From Prosapia bicincta (taxonomy: Eukaryota; Arthropoda; Insecta; Hemiptera; Cercopidae), in assembly GCA_036971475.1 (NCBI GenBank), contig JBAIZL010000001.1, positions 141,490,692-141,554,691 on the forward strand: 64,000 nucleotides of DNA. The letters run 5' to 3'. The position numbers were made by a program, and so were the translations under genes. Shown piece after piece: positions 1 to 13,100 of the stretch. Positions within the stretch are counted from its first letter, which is position 1. Every line of letters starts with the position of its first letter. The notes below the pieces were generated by a model. The model was not told where the DNA came from. It did not search any database and saw only the letters and a program-made list of their open reading frames with translations.

Positions 1-600
1 ATAGAAACATATAAAAGATTCAGGTGAAGTTGACTGTAGGTCAAGTTGTCTATATGTGTATGAAATGGCATCACATATAAGTTACATATGACACATAAGA
101 CATATATTGGTATGCCACACTTGCCTCTAGTATCACTAATTTTGTTCCTTTAATGAGGATATCTTGGTTGTTTTTAGTTTAGGGGGGATGGGGATAAGGT
201 TGCAGGCGGGTTAGGATGGAATATTAGGTGATTTTGGGCAAAACATGTATGTGAATTATAATCTAATTAGGTGTTGAGTATGTGTATTGGGTGTAGCATA
301 AAATGTTTGTTTATATTCTATTCTACTGTTTGGTTGTCTGGTGTTAGTTATTTTTATTTAGTTTATGTAGAATTTGTAATAATATAGTGGTATATAGTAT
401 ATTAATCACTGATGTGTTGTGCCTATTGCCTTGTACTATATGTTTTATGGTGTTTAATTCTTGGTGATGTTCTCATTTTTCTAAGGGTGTTTTAATAGGC
501 AATAGGTCATGTTGTATAAAGCTATTTTGTTTGGGGAGGGTGGTTAGAGGAATTATGTATAGTGATGTTAGGGCTAGCGGGTTTGAGGTACATGTAAATG
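1..600 (-). repeat. Dispersed repeat fragment, unclassified family
   Basis: The reverse complement of about 130-480 resembles 52780-53400 in order and wording, for example around tttatgctacacc, attataattcacata and gaattaaacaccataaaaca. No clean open frame or termini are visible. The copies are old, with many substitutions and small indels. It may be a retroelement 3' part, but I do not recognise the family. The left end is cut by the window. Confidence 0.5.
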
Positions 601-1004
601 GTGTTTGTGTCTGTATGTGTAACTATTAGTTCTAAGAAATAAGAGGGTAATAGGTCCATTATAACCAGCTTTCATAAAATTTAACACAGTGTTTCACTTA
701 GTGTGTTTTAAAATTAACTAATGTAAAAGCTCTTAAACCTAAAGGCTATGTATACATAGTACATAAACCCCTGTTCCAAATTTTAACATTAATGATGAAG
801 TTAGGGCTTTTTTTTACCATGTACACACTGAAATGTCCACGTTTTAACAAGATAAACTTATAACTGTTTAATAAAATTAAACAACTGGAGTTGATTTTCA
901 TAACATTTATTTATAACACAGATACTGAAAGAATTAATAAGTATTAAGCTCTAAAGGTGTTAGGAGCTATATTGAATTTGGTGAGATATGTTAATATAAC
1001 TTAC
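601..1004. other. Dynein intron after exon 17, left part
   Basis: AT-rich intron sequence; I see no gene, clear repeat family or RNA structure here. Confidence 0.6.
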
Positions 1005-1147
1005 CTTTTTTGCCAAGTTGCGTGTATCTCTGAACCCTTCACCAAACAGTGTAATCTCAGCAATTAACATGCTGTCTGGCACCATCATAGATATTGGACG
1101 AAACATTGACTTCAAATTGTCTGGTAACTCAGTTCTACCAGCATAAC
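1005..1147 (-). CDS. DNAH2: DNAH2-like exon 17, last in window (AAA1 end)
   Basis: 143 nt, completes Gly and ends in phase 0 at AAG|GTAAGT. It encodes [20 protein letters not shown] and then [13 protein letters not shown]. The (G/A)-Y-A-G-R-(T/S)-E-L-P-(D/E)-N-L-K motif, including the sensor-region arginine, is universal in dynein AAA1. Downstream exons (AAA2 onward) lie outside the window. Confidence 0.94.
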
Positions 1148-4100
1148 CTAAAACAATACACTATCAAGCACATGGAAGTTCTGTAATAGCTATTACTCAT
1201 CTAAATTTTAAAAAAATAAAATATATGTCATAATATTCACAAAAATTTTAAGGCGAACAAAAATGCAGTCTAACAATTATCCTGTTTGTCTTTTTCAAGA
1301 AGTCAGATAAATTATTTATCATTAAATTGCCAGAAAAATTTTGTTAGACTGGTAGACTAAAGAGTGTATTTACAATTTTCTTAAATAGTACTGACCTATT
1401 CTTAGTCTAGAGTCTGGTTATCATAAACTTATGGGTTAAATAAACAATGTTTTGCCATAGTTCCTGTTCAAGGTGTGAAAATTCAACTGGTAGTAGACGA
1501 ATTTGGTACTAAGTTCACTTACTCAAATTTTAAAGCTGGCACTGGATGGTTGTATATATTTAGGAACAGACATTTTATTGTGAATAGGAAAGTTTGAGGT
1601 AAATGTTTAAGTGGCGATTTGGACAGTGTAAGTTGAGTAATTTCTGTCTTTAATTTTATTTGTGATGTTTCTTACGCTAATAACTTTTAAAACACTTCTT
1701 GTTTAAATAAGTAGGCATATAATATTATCATACTTCTTTATATAATTGAATTTAAATATTTTTACAAAATAAATCAGAATTCAGTATTAAATTTACACCA
1801 AACAAATTACACACCAATTAAAAAATCATTTTGTCTGGTAACATCATAAGAAAGTATTCTCAAGTAAGTGTCTAAAATCTACAAAATAATGTTACTGAAT
1901 TTTTATTAACAGACATTAGTTAATGTTTGTGTTTGTATATGTATTTGTTTTTATAAATGGCAATTCAACCCAGGGTATGTAGAATCATTTTAACAAATGT
2001 TTCAACATTTCATGAAAATCTTTTTGAAATGGATTCTCCAGGATAAGTAACAAACATATTCAATCAGTAAAAGAATATATAGCCATCCTTACAAAATGGT
2101 TAGAGCTCAAGAATTCTCACAGCAGGACTGGCAAAATCGACTGCAGGTATGTGAAACTTTGATTCAAAACTTAACCTAAAAATGCTCAGGTTTTGCTTAG
2201 CAACGAGGTACAATACCACATTTATGGATGTGTTAACCAGCAGAACATATACGTTATTGGAGTGGTAAAGAACCTAGGGTATTTCATGAGAGGCCTCTAT
2301 ATAACTAAAAAGTGAGTGTCTTCAACAGTGAAGACATCATTGGAGCTATTTCTTTGAGGAGAACAATCGGGAAGTTACCACCAATTCTGAGGTAAGTAAA
2401 CATGATCCAATAATTTCCTGAACCACAACTTAAACAAAATAATTTTGGACTAGTGTGGTTTCAGGATCGATGTTCTGAAGGAAATGTTCCACAGGTGCTT
2501 GATCTCTCAATTTGGGAACTTACCATGACCTGAGCACCGAATTTAACTCCGTATGAATATTTTTTGTGGTAGTACCTCAAGAGTGAGGTGTTTAAACATT
2601 GACCCGTGACTCAAGTATGCAATACATCTTGACACTGGTTGATTTTTGCAACAGATACTTCGCAGAGTTATACAAAACTTCTGAAACCTGTTACAACAGT
2701 GCATTGTTAATAAGGAACATTACTTTATTGATATGTTGTTTGAAACAAATTAACATTAACCCCCCGATGTCCTCTTCTGATTTCAAAATACAGTTTTATT
2801 CAAAAATTATTAAACTGTATATTAACAGTTATACTATTACTTATGTGTAATTATACCTGGATTCATTGTTATGAAGATGCCACAAGTATGTACAAGATTG
2901 ATCACAACTCCTTCAAACACAAATTTTGTAACTTTTTGACTTAAAGCATTTAAGACAGACAGGATCTGTTGGGCAACAACCGACAGCACTTCAATATTGA
3001 TTCTGTTGAACTCATCAAAACAACCCCAAGCTCCAGTCTGGGCAAAACCTATTAACAAAAGTGTTAAAACTTTCATAACATTTAATTTCACAAATTTTAA
3101 CCCTATAACTGTCAACATTTCTCATCCGTTTACAGTGTTCCTAATTATTTCCATTATTTTTAGTGAGATAGTCAAACATACTCATTTTACAAATAATTGC
3201 TTTATAGCTGAGTGAAAAAAATTGAGCCATTTATGCTGGCACGTTAAACAAGTTTTTTATCTGTATTATCTAATTTTAGTTCCTCATAGTGGTGCTTTGC
3301 CATTTTGTCTAATGTGTGTAATGTGTAGGGTAACATTTAAAGTGTACTCAAGAATATTCACTTCAAATTACTAATTTATAATTATGGAAGATAAATGAAG
3401 GTTTGAAACAAGTTTTCAAAAAAGGGAACTACAAAAAATGATATAAACAGATTAAAAAACACAAAAATTTCCAAACTTTTAAAAAGGAAGTTGATCATAA
3501 GAGTCAACCAGATGACCTTGTAAGATTGATTAGATCAATACAAAAATTTGTATTAAGCAATCCATGTCAACCAAATGGTCTATTTCCTAAGGGTTTAATT
3601 TATAACAGATCTTTTAATTCTGAATACTTTTCTTTTACTTATACAAAAGAAAAAGTTGATAGGTTTTGGTTATTATACTCTCCTTCTCTATACAATGTTT
3701 ATTGTCTGCTTTTTTGGCTGTTTAGGAAAAATATGCTGCTAGAACCTAGCGATTCTGGACATTGAAAAGGTCTTTCTAAAATATTGAAAGCCAATGAAAC
3801 CGCAGTTCTCGCATTCAAACGCAATTATGAACTGGCTATTATGAGCATAGAACCTGAAGAAATGCAAAATGTTGACATAGCAATGTAGTTGAGCAGTTTA
3901 CTTCCAAGAAACTGATAAAAGATTGAAGCATGGAAAAATTATGTAAATTATTTCCTAACTCTGCTTAATATGTAATACACACCAAGTGGAAATGTATTGC
4001 CAACTTTGTTTGTTATAAGATTATTATTGTTATCCAATATTTCAAAATATTACAAAAAACCAAACAAATACAAATATTAAGAACAAAAAGTATAATAAGT

Positions 4101-7100
4101 ATTTCAAGTCTTCAATGAAAAGACAATTGACTGCTGTCCAACATTAGATAATGATTACGTTTGTTCCTTGAATTATGATCAGTCAAGTGTGTCTAAACTA
4201 CAAAATCAAATCATACAAGTTTACTTTTTCTTTACACCTTCTAAAAATACCCAGGCAAGACATAAAAGTGAATCACAAATAAATAAATGTGTCAAAATAA
4301 CATTTCCATCACAGTTCTCTCTTAAATGGTTAAAACAAATTAAAAACTGCTGCTCTGGTTAATACACTGTGCTATTAACAATAACAGCTCACAGAGTAAG
4401 GTTGCAGGTTTTAACTTAGAATTCTACACGACAAATTATGATTAATTTTACAGTGAGTTAAAGAGATCGCTCCTAAAAACTTCAATATGTACGATTATAA
4501 TACACAATATCAAGAGCACAGTGGTACAATATATTACAATAAAAATATTGAAAAGAACCCCAATACCACAAAAATAATCAAAAAATAATCAAAAATAACA
4601 AATAAGACAAGTTACTTAAGATTAAACCCTTATGTACATTTCGATGACCATGTCATCATCATCAGAGGGTCTTGTTACAAAACACAATCTAGCACACAAG
4701 AAGTTACAAACTAGAATGCTAGATCATTCTAGTTTGTAACTTCTTGTGTGCTAGATTGTGTTTTGTAACAAGACCCTCTGATGATGATGACATGGTCATC
4801 GAAATGTACATAAGGGTTTAATCTTAAGTAACTTGTCTTATTTGTTATTTTTGATTATTTTTTGATTATTTTTATGGTATTGGGGTTCTTTTCAATATTT
4901 TTATTGTAATGTACGATTATAAGTTTAGAAAAAGCTCATTGTGCAAACAGGATGGTTTCAATTAACAAGGGTTTAGCTATTGGACAAAGTATGAGTGTTA
5001 ATTATATAAATACACAACATCGTGATAACTTCTGAGTTGTCAGAAGTTGATTGTATTTATTTAACTTCTCATTCTTTTTAATATAAATTATGAAATGCTA
5101 AAGTATTACCTGAAAACATACGACCCATACTCTTGTAATCAAGACCCTCTGAACAATTTATGACAATCACATAGTAACCTAATGCTTTTCCCAAGTCCTT
5201 AACAGTTTCTGTTTTTCCAGTTCCTGCAGGACCCTTAGGGCTTCCACCTCGGTTTAGATGTAAAGCTGTTGTTAAAGTTATATAGCACCTGTAAAAAACA
5301 ATAACTACCGATATGAATTTAACCTTCCAACATTAATGACTTAAAAATATAACATGCTTAGAATTGTAATACAAATTATAATAATTAGGATACCTGAGAT
5401 TTATTTCAAGGATCATCATATACAGATTATTGTATATTAAGCTATATTTTTGTTGCATTTCATTGGGAATTTCTTTTAAATGAAATTTATGAGTTTAAAA
5501 ATTGTGAAACCTCAATACAGGATTTTGAAGGCCTTAAAAAATTATTAGGTGAGTTACTCTGATTACTAAATTCAAAATACAGTACACCTGTAATATATTT
5601 GTCATGATGTAAAATGTTCAGAAAAATACATTTATATTATTTTAAAAAAATATTAGTTCAGACCATGTAACTGTGCACTTGGCTTTGAGAGATCACAGTA
5701 GCCAAGACAGAAGGTAAATATATAATACTTTATACAAATACTTTCCTACAAACATGATAAGGACTGTCAAACACTGGCTTGTATGAAGAGGTAGTTATTG
5801 GATAAATTAGATGATAAATTAGCTTTGGTGTGAAATAACAAACAATTTTGAAATATGTGTAGACTTGTCAGATACAGAACCTGTTGTTGTATAGAACATT
5901 CTGAATATGTACATGTTTTAAGACGTGGTAGTACACAAGAAATCTCCTGTGATCTCTCAAGGGCAAGTGCATGGTTACCAGTCTGCACTGTACACCTATA
6001 ACATAGTCATACAAATATTTATTACTGTTATCCTTAATAATGATTTTATTCAAGGGTATATTTGTATTAAAACAATTGTTGGGTTGCACATCTTCAAAAT
6101 TTTTGAATAAACCCTTATTTATCAATTTAACTTAGTAAAAAATTATTAACGGATAGAAGAGATGTTTCACACTTGTTCAGCACATTGTTCATTTCTGCAT
6201 ATCTTATCTGTTACTCATAGCATTGAAAAAAGCACTGACAGCAAAATTTGTCTACAAACAAATGTCAGTAATTAGTATTTTTTGCTAAGTTTAATTGATA
6301 AATAAGGTTATACCAAGTACGGCAGCAAAACTTCCATTTTTAAAATGCCATTCAGTCAGTTGTTGTCGTAGCAGAGAGCTACATTTCTCATTCAAGAGGT
6401 GGAGGGATAAAGTTTTGTCCTGACACAGTTCAGTCACCATCATGAGTTGAAACAATGAGAAGTGTTTGAGGCCTATGCCTGGCTTTGAGGCCTACGTTTC
6501 TAGTGGATTTTCTGTGATCGCATCTAAGTATGCCCTCCATAATCACTTTAATTAAAGCCTGTGCTCTGGCTGCTGTCCTAGACCTGAAATTAGTTGTTAC
6601 TTGGACCCAACCAAGTAGGTGTGGCCAACTGCTAATGTGACAAGACAATGAACTGGAGTCCCTTGGCTCATTAGATCACCTGAGAACATCGAAGCAGTGA
6701 AATCTTCAGTGTTCCAATCACCAAAGCATTCTGCATGCAAAAATATGTCTGCCCTTGGACTTTCCAATCGTTCTGTGAGAAGAATCCTTCATAATAACCT
6801 TCATACCCTAACAAGGTGGCGATTGTGCAGAAAAAAAATTACCAACAAAACACCTAGGCTGGCAAGAGTAATGAGAAACGCCAGAAATAAGTTTACTCAG
6901 TGCATAGAAAATGGGAAGTTCCAATCACCAAAGTGTTCTACGTGCAAACATATGTCTGCCCTTGGACTTTCTAATCATTCTGTGAGGAGAATCCTTCATG
7001 ATAATCTTCATATACATCCCCTTACAAGATGGCGATTGAGCAGGAAGAAATAGCCAACATAACACCTATGCTAGCAAGGGTAGATGAGAAACGCCACCTA

Positions 7101-10100
7101 CCTGATTTGATCTTCAAAACTAAGTAAAAAAACATCAAGTATACGCCTACATTACAAAAAAACCAATAAAGATTTTTATGATTCATACAATGGGTTTTAT
7201 TAAGTTTAGAAAAAAGGAAATTAAGCTGCCGCACCCTGTATTTATAACTTGAAAGAATGGCTTATCATTTTAAATAATAATGCATACAATTCAAATATTC
7301 AGTATTGTAAATATAAATATAATATGATGTTTAGCTGATATTGATTATTATTATGAGTAGTTATTCCACATTTTAGAGAAGGCAAGAAATAATGTTTCCT
7401 TGACTTCATATAGATGTTTTTTCACGTTTACCAAATTATTTCCAACTGTTCAATATATTCTTTCTTTTGAATTTCAGTCCATTTGCTTCATCTTGCTTTC
7501 CATTATGAATTCATATTTTCATTTTGAGCTTCTTTTAATTTTTGTAAAGGATTTTCGTCATTGTCTAATATGTTTAGTTATCTGAGACATTTTTCTATTT
7601 TCATTTTTAATTACTTTTGCTAGTGTTTTTAATGATAAACGTACATAAGATTCATTTCTTATGTTGATTAAAATTTGCCCTTCTAAAAGTATTTTAGATT
7701 TTTGTGTATGGACATTTCTGTAGATGGTCTCTTAGTTTATATTCCATCATTGTTTATGGGTGCAATTTTTTTTGAGAAAATTTCTTCCTTGGCAATCTAA
7801 TTAATTTTTGTTTAGCCCATTTATCAGTGTTGTTTCTAATCCATAGAGTATTTTTGAAACTACAATTGTACTACACTTTCAGAATTGCATTAGTAATGAT
7901 TGATTTTTTTACAGCGGTTTCAGTTGGAAATGTAGGCTTTCTGTAGTTTTGTGATTTATGTTTGTTTTACCATGAAATTTAGCCAATTAGATAAATTTTG
8001 CTGGATATCTATTAAAATGAAAAAATCATGTCTTAAAATAACATATTTCAGTAGAAAAAATGTTTGATGGTCGCAACCCCACTACTTTGCTGTCTGATAT
8101 ACATATATATTCAGGCCAGTTTAATGTACGATTATTTGTAGTTATTTTTGTTTTGTTTTCTACTGAGTGTAAAGCGTGTCAATAATTGTAGTATTAAATA
8201 TATTTGTAATTTCTAAAGACAAAATTAAAAGTGATTATTAGTTTTAATCTTTAATAATGCATAATGTTACATTTAACTAGAAAAATAAACTATTATTAAA
8301 CCTACTTTTAACATCTTTAGTTTTATGAAATTTAATCAACTTTTTCAATTTATTTCCTCCCAAGTTACAAATAAATTTAATATTACATCTAATGACAGGC
8401 TTCTATTCCCTAGTTATGGTGTATTACAAAAAAGATCTTCACAAATTACTAAATCAAACTTCACAAGATGATTCCTCAGGTCAAAATAAACATTAAATAT
8501 TGTATAAAGTATAGCCGTATCTTGATTAGTTTTCTGTTTGCCTGTGTTTTTTGTCAAATAATTTATATCTTTAAGGAAGCTAATGTTATCAAATTCAAAT
8601 TTTGCACAAATGTTAATCCAGCCAAAACCTCTTTTAGTTATAAGGAAGCCAGAACATTTGGCAAATATATTTAATCTCATGGATTTCAGAACATTCATTG
8701 TTATATAATATATATTGCTGTATTGTTCAGAAAATAAATTAATTTTGGATTTTAAATTGTATTGTTGCATAGATGAAATATTGATCTCCTATTATAATTC
8801 TAGAATGGTATTTATTCTTCTTCTTAAAAAATATAAATATTAATTATCAGCTGATAATGATAAAATAATCAGCTTATTCTAGATGTAATCGAATGACATA
8901 CCTGTCTGTAAGGGGCGTAATGACCAGTCGACCAGAATTACCCAGATACTCATGCCCATAAACAAAGTAAGTATTTGTCTGTCGAACAATGCAGTCATCT
9001 ATGTCTCTATCCCAGTAAAATCGTAACTGAGAAAGCCATTCGAATGTAGTTACATCCATACAGTCTAGACAAAGAACATGTAAAATATTTATATAAGACT
9101 GAAACCAGAAATGCTCATGTGCTAATCATAAGTGTAAAATATTATGAAAGTGTGAAAAGACCTCTTACAAATTACCTGTTTTTTAATTACTTTGAAATTC
9201 TGTTTTCATGATGTCATCTACCCAAACATATTCACATTGAAAGTTTTTTTCTGCTGATATAGAGTAAGATTCTACTTAATTTTTATAAATAAACATACTC
9301 GTATAACTTAAAACAAAATAACAATTCAATAGTAATGATGAAAAATTATAAAATGAAGCAAGTAATATACAAAACACAAGAAACTCTATTTCCTGGTATC
9401 ATCGCTAACACCATTGTAGAAATTCCTGGTACAGCTCATTTTGATAAGTTTAATCTGCATTTTCACACAATTGATTTTTAAGAAATGTTGCAGCATTTCA
9501 AAAATACCATCTTGAGCAAAACAAAAACCTTCCCTCTTTTTTGCCATATCTAGTTAAAGTGGTTCAGTTTTTCTTTAAAAATGCCAATCTTTGTAAAAAA
9601 ATCTAAATCTCTGTAACCTGTCTGAATTATCTAAATTCCAAAGTAGTGAAGTCTGAATTAGTAAAGATTTATTGTAATTATATTCTAACTATCTGTTTAT
9701 TTGACATTATCACTATAGGGTTTGTTTCCTTCGTCCCTACACTAATGTGACTTATATTTACAATACTCAAACACACAAACCATACATCAAACTATACAAA
9801 AGTATATAGCATTAATGAATAAATAAAACATTACAAATGACTTAGAAAATGTAAAGTAACAATTATTTTAAATTAATTCAACTAGATTTTAACATAATAT
9901 ATAACAAATTTCTTCAGCTTTTGTTTCTGAAAGATAATTATCAATGAACATTAAAAATCATTAACATGTAAGGTGTCACAGCCCAAGCAATCCATTTCTT
10001 GTAGGAACACACTGTTAAATCATTGCTATATTAACAGAAATTCATCATAGTAAATATTGTACAGTAAACTCCCAATTATGCGTGGAATAGGGTGGCCCGG

Positions 10101-13100
10101 CAACGACGGATAAGTGAATTCCCCGGATAATCCGTTATGAACAAAACGATCGATAATCGATTATTATACCATAAGTTACACAAATAATGACCCCGATTAA
10201 TGCAATTCACAAATAATCTTCAGAAAACAAAATAAATACAGAAAATCATTTAAAATGTCGATGTATTTGACGGATTATAACATGTATATTTATATGTCTA
10301 GCTATTTACAATACGTACATAAGTATATGTCAAAAGTAAGTATGTATGTAAATATGTAATTTCCTTTACACATAATACAAAAAAATCTGTCATTTTTGTC
10401 TTTTTTTGTAAGTATTGATTTAGCTTTATGTGCGATCTAAGTTTCTTGAGAACCATTTTGTCGCACAGTGTCTACTTGTGTCACAAAGCCATAAAGATCG
10501 ATAATGTATATGACAGACATGGATAATGCATATGTCACGTCCTAGACTATTTATAGCTGAGATTAGCTGACATTTGTTTACAATCTTATGATGAACATTA
10601 GGTTTTCGGCGTCCAAGCATTTTGTCATTGTCTCTTATATACAGTAGTCCCTTTTATTTCGCTGGCCCGCCTCCGGATGCTTCCCTTTCAATGTAAAAAT
10701 TAGTACGTATATATTTACATATCTATTTTCTTCATCTTAACTTGTAACGGTTGTTAATAAAACCAGCAGAGTGGCGCATTTTGTAACGTTATTATTAAAT
10801 TTAAATTCTTTTAGTTTAAGCTTTAATTTTTAGTTCTAGCTTACAGTTTAGGCGTAATAATAACCGTCTATCTGTAACGCCTTTGATGGTAGAACTCCGT
10901 TACATTGTAATACTTTAAAATACAAGATTAAATCATTTAAATTAGCAGAGTCTCATTAAATTAAATCTTAAGGCTTATTAACTTGAAATGCAAGAATTGT
11001 GTGCTGGTTAAATAATTACTCGATTAAATGCAATTAAAGCAAATTATACTCTTTTTATTCAGCAAACAAAAGGTAAGTTACAATCATGATACAAATTTCT
11101 TGACATTCAGTTACGGACATTTAATATTTAATTTATGAATTTTTAAGGATAACATTCTAACAAACAATTAATCAATCAATGGCTGTAAATGAAACTACAC
11201 TCGAGTTTACTTCCCCTTTTTTTTATAATCAAATTTCATAATTCAAGGTGAACACAATTGCACCAAAGTGTGCGTAAATTACTGTTATGTAAACGAATTG
11301 AAACGTTCAAGGTTCTTTAGTTTGAGTTATGCTGTATAACGTTTTAAATTTTGAAATAAATCTTTAAAGTCTTAAATCGTTCACTTAGCTGCATTCACAT
11401 CTGGTAACCTCGCGTCCTCCTCGTGGAAAGTTTCAGGAAATGTCATCGGTAACTTCAGCGTCCCATCTTGTACTTGGTTGCGTACGCTGTCTTCTATCTC
11501 ACGATTATAACATGTTTTAAAAAGGAGGTTTAAATTAAACTTCGAAAACAAAATAAAAATTTTTCTTGCTCTCGGACACGTCCGTTGCCCTTTACATCTT
11601 GGCTAAAAGAGGCCTTATATATATTTGCGAGCAACCTTCCTACCTACCGCACATCCGGGGGGCGCATCCCGATTTTAATACACGTTTTAAAATTCTCCGT
11701 TAGATGTCACTAACAACCAGAGATCTCATTAAAATATTTCTCATACATTACAATTTTTTTTTATACAGTTGTACATTATTACAAATTTTTGAATACATTC
11801 TCGTTTGTTTTCTGAACCTTGCCAATTTAATATGTAACATCATCTAAAGTGTGTTACAAACTTCTATTAAGCCTTATATGTATTTACGTCGTAATTCACC
11901 TTTTGGAAATTTAAACACATGAATCTGATTGGAATAAAAATTGGATATTTGTAAAACAATGGCAGACCCCGGATAATCTGCAAACCGGTTAAACCGCCCT
12001 CGGATAATCGGGAGTTTACTGTATATGCTTAAGAATGCCAGGTTCAAAGACGTTTAGACGATTACCAGTAACAAATATTTAGTTCAGACTATTATGCCAT
12101 GCATATGTTAAACCTTTTGTTCTATTACAAGTTTGTGTTATAATACAGAATATTAAAATAACCTTAAAATAAATTTTCAGCCACTACTTACTCATTTTGT
12201 ACATTTTTTCAATTACGTCTCTAGCATGGATTTCAATAGTAACCAGAGATACAACTTTCAGTCTTTGGATTTTAGTGAGATTGCTTCGTACTGCATCAGA
12301 AAATTTTGACAGCACCAAATTCTATAAAAAATTAAGAATTTAAAAAAATATTACTACCTACTAGAAGATTGTTTTATTACCTACTAGAAGATTTATTAAA
12401 CAAATTATACCTTAAAAGTAGGTTCTAAATTACAAATAAATAGAAAAATTTTTAACACTTTTTTAAAAACATTTTCCATTTTTACATACACATGTAAATA
12501 TATATGACCGATTTCATCAACATAAATAAATAATTGTCTACTTTCTTTATTTTGATATGTTAGCATACAGAGTCCCTTAGCATCACTTCTTTAGCCATTG
12601 TTTTTAAACAGATTTAATGCAATTGAAGGTGAAACTTTGAAATGATCTGGAGGTTTGTTTCTAACATGAATGCCTCAATAACTATTTAATTAGCTTTATC
12701 CTTTCTTAAAGTACAAAATTATTATCAAGCCAATGACATAGTTAATTGCCTTAGAGCAATTAACAAAATAAAGTACATGTATGAAATAATAGATATGGCA
12801 TAAATATTACTTAGTACAAAATGACCTGTGCAAACATATTATGTGTTACTACTTTTTTTTATTTTAAAGTTCTAGAAATATAAAAATTAATTAAAACTAA
12901 AATTTTGATGAAAATTAATGATGACAAAAATTAAGAAATTTACCTGTTTCTTTTTAAGTTTTTTCAAAGCAGATCTGTTTTCCATATACTTGCAGATTCG
13001 CAAGGTACGAGTACAGTCAAAAGTCCATTGAATCTGATCAAACAAAATTAACCATAATTTAAAATTATCAGAAATATGAAAATTAAATCAAATTAGAAAT

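Larger units (their letters stand above)
4501..4909. mobile_element. Foldback element with two inverted hammerhead ribozymes and 13-bp target duplication
   Basis: Two arms pair almost perfectly about an axis near 4721/4722: 4533-4721 mirrors 4722-4910, and the left side runs about 30 bp further than the right. The 13-bp direct repeat TGTACGATTATAA at 4488-4500 and 4910-4922 flanks the whole unit, as expected for a target duplication, so it arrived as one insertion. Each arm contains a complete hammerhead ribozyme, one per strand. The same terminal sequence recurs at 54966-56424. Head-to-head duplicated ends and hammerheads are known properties of Penelope-like elements; assigning this to a Penelope terminus rather than a retrozyme is inference, because no protein-coding part is present. 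Confidence 0.8.

Noticed and set aside
10743..11752. Solo LTR on the minus strand
   Set aside because: TG...CA-like ends and a TATA-like box exist, but the flanks show no 4-6 bp duplication and there is no partner copy. Kept only as a possibility.
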